A stretch of 5,062 nt of DNA from Syntrophales bacterium (lineage in GTDB: Bacteria; Desulfobacterota; Syntrophia; Syntrophales; UBA8958). The translations under genes and the position numbers were made by a program. Each line of letters starts with the position of its first letter. Position 1 is the stretch's first letter. The DNA lies in assembly GCA_023231165.1 (NCBI GenBank), contig JALNVY010000180.1, positions 1-5,062 on the forward strand, in the 5' to 3' direction. The notes under the pieces were generated by a model. It was not told the DNA's origin and made no database searches. It saw only the letters and a list, made by a program, of their open reading frames with translations. This document shows positions 1 to 4,505 of the stretch, one piece after another.

Positions 1-89
1 AAGTAATCGAGAGAGAACCATATCCCGGGGTGGAGTACGAAAGCCGCAGGGCTTATGTATTTGCGATCAAGCCGGTCTCACCAAAGTAG
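1..89 (+). CDS. C-terminal end of an unidentified protein (partial)
   Basis: The third reading frame is open from the window edge to a TAG stop at 87-89, giving 28 residues that end in YVFAIKPVSPK. The residue mix (charged stretch, then an aromatic-hydrophobic strand, then a polar tail) looks like a genuine protein C-terminus. The alternative plus-strand frames over this stretch look less protein-like. The start lies outside the window and the family cannot be recognised from so little. The stop is 21 bases before the first copy of the 38-bp direct repeat, so this gene marks the left border of the toxin-antitoxin cassette. I am fairly confident that it is coding and have no opinion on function. 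Confidence 0.5.
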   Translation, partial: VIEREPYPGVEYESRRAYVFAIKPVSPK

Positions 90-110
90 CCCCCATATGA
101 ACTCGACCTG

Positions 111-148
111 GGGATCTTTCAGAGAATTAGGTCGAAACATAAGGAAGT
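111..148. repeat. 38-bp direct repeat, left copy
   Basis: This segment starts GGGATCTTTCAGAGAATTAG and matches 863-900 at 36 of 38 positions, with no gap. Similarity stops abruptly at both edges. The two copies enclose the toxin-antitoxin pair, so one unit (repeat plus cassette) is 752 bp. In this copy a perfect 7-bp inverted repeat, TCGACCT (103-109) and AGGTCGA (129-135), spans the left edge. That hairpin is not conserved in the same form at the right copy. Direct repeats like this can arise from repeat-mediated insertion, from a target duplication, or from a dispersed genomic repeat used for recombination; the window alone cannot tell which. Confidence 0.85.
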
Positions 149-160
149 GTTTTAAATGCG

Positions 161-189
161 TTGACAGAATGTATCTCTTGGGATACGGT
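161..189 (+). promoter_or_regulatory. Candidate promoter and operator of the toxin-antitoxin operon
   Basis: A perfect -35 hexamer TTGACA (161-166) is followed after 17 bp by a weak -10 TACGGT (184-189). The predicted transcription start would fall at about 196, next to the toxin ATG at 197, so the toxin could be read from an almost leaderless message. The spacer carries a 5-bp inverted repeat, GTATC (171-175) and GATAC (182-186), which is well placed for a self-repressing antitoxin to cover the promoter. Autoregulation is the known behaviour of such modules; this particular site is inferred. Confidence 0.45.
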
Positions 190-196
190 ATGGCCC

Positions 197-493
197 ATGA
201 TAGAAATCCGCCAGACAGAAACCTATAGAAAATGGTTTGATTCGCTTAAGGATAGAAGCGCACGAATGCGGATTGATATTCGGATCAGAAGAATATCATT
301 AGGAAATTACGGAGATGTAAAACCTGTCGGTGAGGGAGTTTTTGAAATCAGAATCGATTATGGACCTGGATACCGTATTTATTACTTACGAAAGAAGAAT
401 ACGGTAATAATTCTGCTTTTAGGTGGGGATAAATCAACGCAATCGAAAGATATTCAGAAAGCACATGAATTAGCTCAAAGAGTGGAGGAATAA
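197..493 (+). CDS. RelE/ParE-superfamily toxin (phage Gp49-like, PF05973 type)
   Basis: This is a 98-residue small basic toxin, the usual size for the family. Visible family features are an N-terminal helix (TETYRKWFDSLKD, 7-19), the segment RRISLGNYGDVKPVGEGVFE (31-50), the core strand IDYGPGYRIYY (53-63), the strand IILLLGGDKS (71-80) and a C-terminal helix with KDIQKAHELA. Members of this group, paired with COG3636-type antitoxins, are thought to inhibit translation as mRNA interferases; activity here is inferred. I start it at ATG 197, because a longer reading from TTG at 161 would begin inside a perfect -35 box and adds no family sequence. No good Shine-Dalgarno precedes 197, consistent with weak or leaderless toxin translation. 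The antitoxin begins 2 bases after the stop, in the toxin-first order typical of this group. The gene is AT-rich compared with the neighbouring parB. Confidence 0.9.
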   Translation: MIEIRQTETYRKWFDSLKDRSARMRIDIRIRRISLGNYGDVKPVGEGVFEIRIDYGPGYRIYYLRKKNTVIILLLGGDKSTQSKDIQKAHELAQRVEE

Positions 494-495
494 TT

Positions 496-801
496 ATGGG
501 AAGAGAAAAAACAACCCTCTGGGATGTTACAGAACATCTTAAAACTGAAGAGGATATGGCCATGTATTTGGAAGCTGCATTGGAAGAAAACGATCCATCA
601 TTAATTGCAGCGGCCCTCGGTGACATCGCAAAAGCTAAAGGAATGTCACAAATAGCAAAACAAACGGGACTAGGTCGCGAAAGCCTTTATAAGGCTTTAT
701 CTCCAGAAGGAAATCCGGAATTTTCTACGATTCTCAAAGTAGTTAAGGCGCTTGGCTTACAATTGCATGTTGCTTCAGGGAAAGTGGAGTCTGCTGTCTG
801 A
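496..801 (+). CDS. HTH addiction-module antitoxin (COG3636/TIGR02684 type)
   Basis: This is a 101-residue antitoxin, the normal length for the family. The N-terminal part has the family pattern WDVTEHLKTEEDMAMYLEAA (9-28), followed by the dimerising region DPSLIAAALGDIAKAKG. A Cro/CI-like helix-turn-helix runs over about 50-69 (MSQIAKQTGLGRESLYKALS), then comes the conserved SPEGNPEFSTILKVVKALG segment (69-87). It should bind and neutralise the upstream toxin and repress the shared promoter; the proposed operator is the inverted repeat at 171-186. A strong Shine-Dalgarno, GGAGG at 484-488, lies inside the last toxin codons 7 bases before the ATG, so the antitoxin is expected to be translated better than the toxin. 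No terminator hairpin is evident after the stop. The right copy of the 38-bp repeat begins 61 bases downstream. Confidence 0.93.
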   Translation: MGREKTTLWDVTEHLKTEEDMAMYLEAALEENDPSLIAAALGDIAKAKGMSQIAKQTGLGRESLYKALSPEGNPEFSTILKVVKALGLQLHVASGKVESAV

Positions 802-862
802 GAATCGCTTCAACCTGAATAGGCGAAAACAATCTCACCGCCGATTTGGCTTTGGCCATATA

Positions 863-900
863 GGGATCTTTCAGAGAATTAGGCCGAAACATCAGGAAGT
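863..900. repeat. 38-bp direct repeat, right copy
   Basis: This is the second copy of the repeat at 111-148. The differences are T to C (copy 1 position 132) and A to C (copy 1 position 141). It lies between the antitoxin and the parB promoter. Read on the minus strand, both copies give the same 12 residues, FLMFRPNSLKDP, and both differences fall at synonymous third positions. The minus-strand frame through this copy stays open towards the antitoxin gene (AKSAVRLFSPIQVEAIL follows), although no start codon or ribosome-binding site was found for it. The repeat may derive from a coding segment or a dispersed family. Confidence 0.85.
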
Positions 901-939
901 TCTTTGTCTGGAAATTAGTAGGATGACCTTAGTTTTTTA

Positions 940-967
940 TTGACTATTTAAAATATCCGTGTATCTT
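940..967 (+). promoter_or_regulatory. Candidate parB promoter
   Basis: TTGACT (940-945) and TATCTT (962-967) are separated by 16 bp in an AT-rich tract that contrasts with the GC-rich gene it would serve. This gives a leader of about 65 bases before the parB ATG at 1041. Each hexamer deviates from consensus (5/6 and 4/6), so the call is moderate. It lies outside the repeat-bounded toxin-antitoxin cassette, so parB would keep its own promoter if that cassette were lost. Confidence 0.4.
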
Positions 968-1040
968 CCCAACATGCCGTAACCTATCAGCTTCGTTCCA
1001 TGATGAGTTGTTCTTTTCCCCTGAGAGAAAGGAGGACCTT

Positions 1041-1820
1041 ATGGCAACAACCAAAAGCTACAAGCCCCATCAACTTTATGCCGTTCCCTTGGCCGACCTC
1101 CAGGCGGACGCCAACCAGCCCCGCAAATTCCTTGACCCCCAGGCCCTGGAAGAACTCACCGCCTCCGTGACCCAGCACGGCATCCTGGAACCGATCTTAT
1201 TTAGGCAGGACAAAAAGGCCGGCGTCCTCTACGTTGTCGCAGGGGAACGGCGCTGCGCCGCCGCCCGCCAGGCCAACCTGAGTACTGTACCCGCCGTCTT
1301 TATCAACAGCGACAACTACACGGAGATCGCCCTCGTGGAAAACCTCCTCCGCCAGGACCTAAACCCCGTCGAAGAGGCCGAAGCCCTGGAGCGCCTCAAA
1401 AACGACCACGCCTACAAGCAGGAAGACCTGGCCCGCATCATCGGGAAGGCCCCGATTACCATCTCGGAGACCCTCTCCCTCATGAAGCTCCCCCAGGAGA
1501 TCCGTGATGAATGCCGCCAGGACCCCACGGTCCCGAAGAATTTCGTGGTCACCCTGGCCCGGAACAAACAGGAGCGGAGCATGCTCAGCCAGTTCGCCAA
1601 ATACAAGCAACAACGGGCTAAGGCCACCGAAAAGACCGTCCCTACGAGCGGAAGGCGAAGCCCCGCGGAGACCCTCGCCGCCTCCCTGGAAGCGTCGGGA
1701 AAAAAGGTTACCGCCATAGACTTTAACGCCCTAACCGAAAGCGACCGCACTATTGTCATCGAGGCCATAACAGGACTGAAAGACACCCTGGAAAACGCCC
1801 TGTCCAAGGTGCTGAAGTAG
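1041..1820 (+). CDS. parB: ParB/RepB/Spo0J-family partition protein, no ParA partner in view
   Basis: This 259-residue protein has the canonical ParB order. The N-terminal ParB/Srx CTP-binding fold carries NQPRKF (25-30), GILEPILF (47-54) and the box VAGERRCAAARQ (66-77), followed by ENLLRQDLNPVEEAEAL (100-116). A central helix-turn-helix covers about 124-150 (YKQEDLARIIGKAPITISE) and ends LMKLP. After a charged linker (about 180-210) a C-terminal segment (about 220-259) is suited to dimerisation. Such proteins load as CTP-dependent clamps at centromere-like parS sites. The usual GERRWRA is GERRCAA here. The start is ATG 1041, chosen because AGGAGG at 1030-1035 sits 5 bases upstream; an earlier in-frame TTG at 1008 has no such signal. 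No parA is visible on either side. Solitary ParBs occur on integrative elements, plasmids and phages, and some act as regulators or nucleases, so a partition role is inferred. Codon use is GC-rich, unlike the preceding toxin-antitoxin genes. Confidence 0.92.
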   Translation: MATTKSYKPHQLYAVPLADLQADANQPRKFLDPQALEELTASVTQHGILEPILFRQDKKAGVLYVVAGERRCAAARQANLSTVPAVFINSDNYTEIALVENLLRQDLNPVEEAEALERLKNDHAYKQEDLARIIGKAPITISETLSLMKLPQEIRDECRQDPTVPKNFVVTLARNKQERSMLSQFAKYKQQRAKATEKTVPTSGRRSPAETLAASLEASGKKVTAIDFNALTESDRTIVIEAITGLKDTLENALSKVLK

Positions 1821-1851
1821 CCGGAGAAATTGACTGAAAATTCTCGTTATT

Positions 1852-1907
1852 GGGGACAAGGGAAGCTATTCCGGGGTGCACCCGTGGATCGGACCGTGTC
1901 CCCGGAA
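1852..1907. repeat. Overlapping inverted repeats downstream of parB
   Basis: Two mutually exclusive perfect stems share one right arm. GGGGACA (1852-1858) can pair with TGTCCCC (1897-1903), and TTCCGGGG (1869-1876) with CCCCGGAA (1900-1907). A 10-bp palindrome, GGGTGCACCC (1874-1883), lies inside. The right arm is followed by A residues on the plus strand, not T, so this is not a standard terminator for parB. The GGGGAC/GTCCCC ends resemble those of dispersed REP-like intergenic elements, but that resemblance is only an impression. Confidence 0.55.
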
Positions 1908-1920
1908 AAAAGGCAAAATT

Positions 1921-1951
1921 TTCACTCACGCGTCATAACTAAAATTATATC
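1921..1951 (+). promoter_or_regulatory. Weak candidate promoter for the DUF2442 gene
   Basis: TTCACT (1921-1926) and TATATC (1946-1951) lie 19 bp apart in the most AT-rich part of this intergenic region. Both match consensus at 4 of 6 positions and the spacing is long, so the call is weak. The predicted transcription start would fall just before the 16-bp palindrome at 1965-1980, which would place that palindrome as a downstream operator. Confidence 0.25.
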
Positions 1952-1964
1952 ATGGTGTTACGCG

Positions 1965-1980
1965 CTACTGTGCACAGTAG
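1965..1980. promoter_or_regulatory. Perfect 16-bp palindrome, candidate ParB site or operator
   Basis: CTACTGTGCACAGTAG is its own reverse complement with no mismatch. GCG (1962-1964) and CGC (1982-1984) extend the symmetry if one extra T at 1981 is skipped. It lies 145 bases downstream of parB and 82 bases upstream of the DUF2442 start. Chromosomal parS sites are also 16-bp palindromes, but with a different sequence centred on CACGTG. No second copy was found by eye, although the GTGCAC centre recurs in the palindrome at 1874-1883. The palindrome itself is certain; a binding role is inferred. Confidence 0.5.
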
Positions 1981-2062
1981 TCGCTAGATGAATGCAGGAC
2001 AAGGCTTTCCGGGTTTTCAGCTCAAGATTCGCCATGGACGGGGCTTGCCGGAAGGGTAAATT

Positions 2063-2353
2063 ATGTATCGGGGGTATGGTGTGGTTACTTCGGAACCTAA
2101 GGCGGGGCAGAGAATCCGTGACGTCCACTTCACTACCGACGCGATTATTGTTGATCTTTATGATGGACGGACCATATCGGTGCCCCTGACATGGTATCCC
2201 CGCCTGCTTCATGCGACAGTGCAGCAACGCTCTAATTGGCGAATTGCCGGGGCTGGCTATTGTATCAATTGGCCGGATATAGACGAAGATTTGAGTTCCT
2301 ATGGCCTTCTCTATGGCGCCCCATCTCCACGCGGATCAACCAAGGCTGCATAA
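2063..2353 (+). CDS. DUF2442 domain-containing protein
   Basis: This 96-residue protein matches the DUF2442 pattern over nearly its whole length. A beta-rich start (IRDVHFTTDAIIVDLYDGR, 18-36) leads into the signature VPLTWYPRLLHAT (40-52). Next come NWRIAGAGYCINWPDIDEDL (58-77) and the ending GLLYG. The start ATG 2063 has GGAAGGG at 2050-2056 with good spacing. The biochemical role of the family is not established. It is often encoded next to a DUF4160 gene, and that pairing has been suggested to behave like a toxin-antitoxin module. No DUF4160 gene or clear remnant lies in the adjacent sequence, so this copy appears unpaired. The last residues (PSPRGSTKAA) are outside the conserved core. 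A parB relic begins 20 bases after the stop. Confidence 0.85.
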   Translation: MYRGYGVVTSEPKAGQRIRDVHFTTDAIIVDLYDGRTISVPLTWYPRLLHATVQQRSNWRIAGAGYCINWPDIDEDLSSYGLLYGAPSPRGSTKAA

Positions 2354-2373
2354 CCACTAAGTGGCCTTTTATT

Positions 2374-2445
2374 TAGGAGCTGAACCCCGTTGAGGACGCT
2401 GGAACCTTGGAGCGCCACAAGAACGGCTGCGTCTACAAGTAAGAA
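2374..2445 (+). pseudogene. 24-codon relic of a second, diverged parB
   Basis: Read from 2374 this stretch aligns without gaps to the intact parB at 1353-1424 (residues 105-128), with 54 of 72 bases identical. The translation is stop-ELNPVEDAGTLERHKNGCVYK-stop-E, against QDLNPVEEAEALERLKNDHAYKQE in the intact protein. Two glutamine CAG codons have become TAG (2374-2376) and TAA (2440-2442), so this is a dead fragment. It covers the region between the CTP-binding fold and the helix-turn-helix. Similarity is not visible beyond these limits. The divergence implies an old paralogue or a separately acquired parB, not a recent duplication. It ends 26 bases before the start of the restriction-nuclease gene. 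Confidence 0.75.
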
Positions 2446-2471
2446 AAAAGTAGCCAAGAGATGTTTTGACA

Positions 2472-3431
2472 ATGGATATTAAAACTGTTTTCCTTGGAGA
2501 TAGTTACCAAATGAGTCAGAATCTCGACAATGTGAAGTTTTTACACCCGATCGGGGCGTCCACCTTCAAATACGGTGTGACCATACCCGTTGAGGCCCAG
2601 ACGGAGCGGATGCGTGCTATTGAAAAGGGTGGCAAAGTGGCGGTCAATATTCTGTTCGGAACTGAAGAACCGGTTATGGCCGAAATACGCCGATTAAACA
2701 ACAATCCGGGACATCTCCAATTCAGGTATGAAAACAAATCACAAGAGCTTCTGCGCCGATATCTGTCCGGCATATTCGGCAGCACGGAAAGGGGTAGTCT
2801 TCTTGAGATTGAAGAGGTTATACCGTTTACCTTTCTTTTCAAGCCGATACTCAAAAATACAAAGCCCTCCCTTCAGATCAGCGACATGCTGCTGCATCGA
2901 CTAGAGCAAAAAGAAATTGAGCGGTTTGCAGAGATTAGTCAGATAAAAGAGTCGTTGGCCACGGTTGAATATGGCACCCGTTTCAGCCAGTCGGACTACA
3001 ATAGCCGCATCCATGAAGGGCTGACAGTAAAGGGATGGAACCGCGAACAGAAGGTTGTCGAGGAGTTGGGGCTTAAATGTGATTTCGAGAAGAACGGCAT
3101 CTGGGTCGAGGTGGAATTCGGCAATGCCCGTTCGTATTATCGGGACTATGTGAAATTCATGCTGGCGAAGAAGTACCGAAATGCTAGGCTGGGGCTTCTG
3201 CTCTGCCCTACGACATCATTTGCTTCGCTGCTTTGCGAACTTGGACGACAGCGGGCGCGGGAGAACGTAGTACGTGAACGACCGCCAACCTATTCGGGGA
3301 TGATGAGTTATGAGAAGGCAGCGCGAGAATTGCCATTTCTAGGTTTCATGTTCGATATGCCGATTGTTGTGGCCGGTGTAGAGATTAGCGGGCAGAGCTT
3401 ATTTCAGGGCAACGCTGTCCCTGGCCAATGA
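2472..3431 (+). CDS. Probable BglII/BstYI-like PD-(D/E)XK restriction endonuclease
   Basis: This is a 319-residue protein. Around 188-250 it has the layout of the BglII/BamHI-type nuclease core: a helix (WNREQKVVEELG), then CDFEKNGIWVEVEFGN with D204, E213 and E215, then YYRDYVKFMLAKKY and the hydrophobic strand ARLGLLLCP. The D-x8-E-x-E spacing equals that of the recalled BglII active site (D84, E93, Q95), with Glu in the last position as in BamHI. A metal-dependent endonuclease cutting a specific DNA site is therefore likely; the target is unknown. The N-terminal 110 residues (KYGVTIPVEA, NILFGTEEPVMAEIRRL) are not recognised and may bind DNA or form the dimer. I chose ATG 2472; upstream TTG 2466 adds two residues, and ATG 2511 is an alternative because the Shine-Dalgarno before 2472 is weak. 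No methyltransferase is visible. The 3' end overlaps a HIT-protein relic, so the last roughly ten residues may be acquired sequence. Confidence 0.65.
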   Translation: MDIKTVFLGDSYQMSQNLDNVKFLHPIGASTFKYGVTIPVEAQTERMRAIEKGGKVAVNILFGTEEPVMAEIRRLNNNPGHLQFRYENKSQELLRRYLSGIFGSTERGSLLEIEEVIPFTFLFKPILKNTKPSLQISDMLLHRLEQKEIERFAEISQIKESLATVEYGTRFSQSDYNSRIHEGLTVKGWNREQKVVEELGLKCDFEKNGIWVEVEFGNARSYYRDYVKFMLAKKYRNARLGLLLCPTTSFASLLCELGRQRARENVVRERPPTYSGMMSYEKAARELPFLGFMFDMPIVVAGVEISGQSLFQGNAVPGQ

Positions 3432-3540
3432 CTATGCCATAGCCATTTACGATGGCTTCCCCTCAACCCCTTACCTTAATCTGACCATTCCCCAATGTTA
3501 CCTGTTTCCACGAGGCGACCAAGGAAGAGCAGACAGCAAA
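3412..3540 (+). pseudogene. Relic of a HIT-family protein, frameshifted
   Basis: In the frame of base 3412 the translation runs TLSLANDYAIAIYDGFPS and continues through YLNLTIP. This matches the HIT-family core pattern (a glutamate/asparagine-aspartate-x-A-x-A-I-x-DGFP-x-x-P-x-x-x-L-x-IP arrangement). At about 3488-3500, in a CCCC run, the match moves to the next frame and continues NVTCFHEATKEEQTANIND, resembling the HV-x-x-FFEAT-x-EE stretch that normally follows. HIT proteins are small nucleotide hydrolases or transferases. The catalytic HxHxH motif would lie further on and is missing. There is no start codon in context and the first bases lie inside the restriction-nuclease gene. The family call rests on remembered consensus, but the two frames complement each other well. 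Confidence 0.55.
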
Positions 3541-3574
3541 TATAAACGATTCAAACCGTGGTTACCGTATTGAG

Positions 3575-3688
3575 GCCAGAGAAGGATTAACGTCTTGGGT
3601 TATGGACACCTTCCAGCCCCGCCAGGAAGAGATCATTGCCTATACCATGAGGAAAAGGGACGCCCGCGTCTTCATACCCACGGGATAG
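3575..3688 (+). pseudogene. Helicase fragment ending at its Walker A motif
   Basis: The frame that carries the second part of the HIT relic stays open to TAG 3686-3688 and includes TFQPRQEEIIAYTM followed by RDARVFIPTG and then the stop. In RecQ-like and other superfamily 2 helicases the same order occurs as FxPxQxEII ... GRDxxxxxPTGGGKS, that is, the nucleotide-contact motif then motif I. Here the reading breaks exactly after the first glycine of the P-loop, and everything downstream of motif I is absent. It can encode no working ATPase. The join to the HIT sequence is in frame, so the two may be one deleted fusion or an operon collapsed by deletion. The stop is 10 bases from the end of the convergent lipoprotein gene. 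Confidence 0.55.
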
Positions 3689-3698
3689 GGTCGCAGGC

Positions 3699-4298
3699 CT
3701 AAAAAAGTGAATCGAGGGAGCGAACCTTCGTGTCTTTCGGCACGTAAACCTGGTGATTCATGCTCCGCACCGCTGACTCGGCCTTGGCAAGATCGGGATC
3801 GTTAAGGGCGCGGCTGACCTCACCGGGGGCGACTTCCTTGCTGTAGGCATTGACCCAGTTCACCACGGCTGCCGGGTTGTTCATGGCGATGAGCAGGGCG
3901 AGCTGGTTGAGCTTTTCCTCGCTTTCATACATATTCTTCAGAAGCTTTTCATATTCCTCCTGGTTGGTCATGGTCGTGGCGAGAACGGACAGTCTTTCGC
4001 AACGGGAGACCCGCTGGATGTCCATGATCTGGGAAGCCGAGGCGGCGGTCTGAAGGAGAGTCTTATTCCAGGCTATATCGCCGAGATTGACCGTCAGGCC
4101 CGTGGCGGGGATAGGGATGTTGGTCCCCTTGATGCTGAAACTGCTGCCCTGGTATTCAACAATCGGTTTGCATTCCTGGAGGCATACATACTGGCCGTTC
4201 GGCCGTTGCACCTGATAACAGGCATGGCCGCCGGAGCAGGCGGTTAAAAAAGCGGTGCCGAGCAGCACCGATAAAATAAGAGCGGCTATTCTTTTCAT
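3699..4298 (-). CDS. Predicted lipoprotein of unknown function
   Basis: This 199-residue protein begins with a classical lipoprotein signal: basic KR, a hydrophobic stretch (AALILSVLLGTAF) and the lipobox LTAC with Cys21 as the predicted lipidated residue. The mature part should be a 179-residue periplasmic protein tethered to a membrane. It has four further cysteines (C27, C39, C43, C100), a beta-rich section (about 45-75) and a long charged helical stretch (about 110-140, EEYEKLLKNMYESEEKLNQLA) that could form a coiled coil. The ATG at 4296-4298 is supported by GGAGG (complement of 4304-4308), 5 bases upstream. I do not recognise the family. The next minus-strand gene upstream, the FGE-fold protein, is 286 bases away across a hairpin-rich gap, so co-transcription is doubtful. 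No clear promoter or terminator was found. Confidence 0.85.
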   Translation of the reverse strand: MKRIAALILSVLLGTAFLTACSGGHACYQVQRPNGQYVCLQECKPIVEYQGSSFSIKGTNIPIPATGLTVNLGDIAWNKTLLQTAASASQIMDIQRVSRCERLSVLATTMTNQEEYEKLLKNMYESEEKLNQLALLIAMNNPAAVVNWVNAYSKEVAPGEVSRALNDPDLAKAESAVRSMNHQVYVPKDTKVRSLDSLF

Positions 4299-4392
4299 GT
4301 GATCCTCCGGATTTGTTTATCTGAAACATTCATGACGGCTTGTTGATGCAAGGGGGGATGAAAGCGGCTTTGCAGACCCATCCCCACCCCAG

Positions 4393-4480
4393 CCCTCCCC
4401 TTGAAGGGAGGGAATTCATTTTTAAAGAAGTTCTTCAGGGGAGAGCTTCCCCCTTAACTATCCCTCTTGAAGGGGAGGGA
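4393..4480. repeat. Cluster of three GC-rich hairpins in the 4299-4584 gap
   Basis: Three short inverted repeats follow each other. CCCTCCC (4393-4399) pairs with GGGAGGG (4406-4412), GGGGA (4438-4442) with TCCCC (4448-4452), and TCCCTC (4461-4466) with GAGGGA (4475-4480). The first and third share the core CTTGAAGGG and look like copies of one element facing the same way. Similar CCCTCCC-TTGAA-GGGAGGG hairpins are common in bacterial intergenic DNA as REP-like repeats. The first is followed by an AT-rich run ending TTTTT (4418-4423), so it might also stop plus-strand transcription. The rest of the 286-bp gap holds no gene that I can support. Confidence 0.6.
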
Positions 4481-4505
4481 ACGTTAAACCTCTAAGGGTT
4501 ATTAT

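Noticed and set aside
111..148. Integron attC recombination site
   Set aside because: There is no GTTRRRY/RYYYAAC core pair and no imperfect palindrome of attC layout; the element is a plain direct repeat.
161..196. Longer toxin start at TTG 161
   Set aside because: The TTG is the first half of a perfect TTGACA -35 box, the extra 12 residues are unlike the family, and ATG 197 gives the normal length.
752..943. Open frame overlapping the antitoxin end and the right repeat
   Set aside because: It starts inside the antitoxin gene in another frame, has no ribosome-binding site and only translates the repeat by chance.
1008..1040. Longer parB start at TTG 1008
   Set aside because: AGGAGG at 1030-1035 is ideally placed for ATG 1041, and the extra residues lie upstream of that ribosome-binding site.
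1359..1807. Minus-strand open frames opposite parB
   Set aside because: They are shadows created by the GC-rich codon use of parB, with no family features or start signals.
1965..1980. LexA box
   Set aside because: The half-sites TACTGT/ACAGTA match the enterobacterial LexA half-sites, but only 2 bp separate them instead of 8, so LexA could not bind in the usual way.
1985..2062. DUF4160 remnant before the DUF2442 gene
   Set aside because: All three frames were read and none shows DUF4160 features; only short uninformative open frames are present.
3441..3457. Terminator of the nuclease gene (AGCCAT/ATGGCT hairpin)
   Set aside because: The stem is only 6 bp with no following T-run, and the same bases are explained by the HIT-protein relic.
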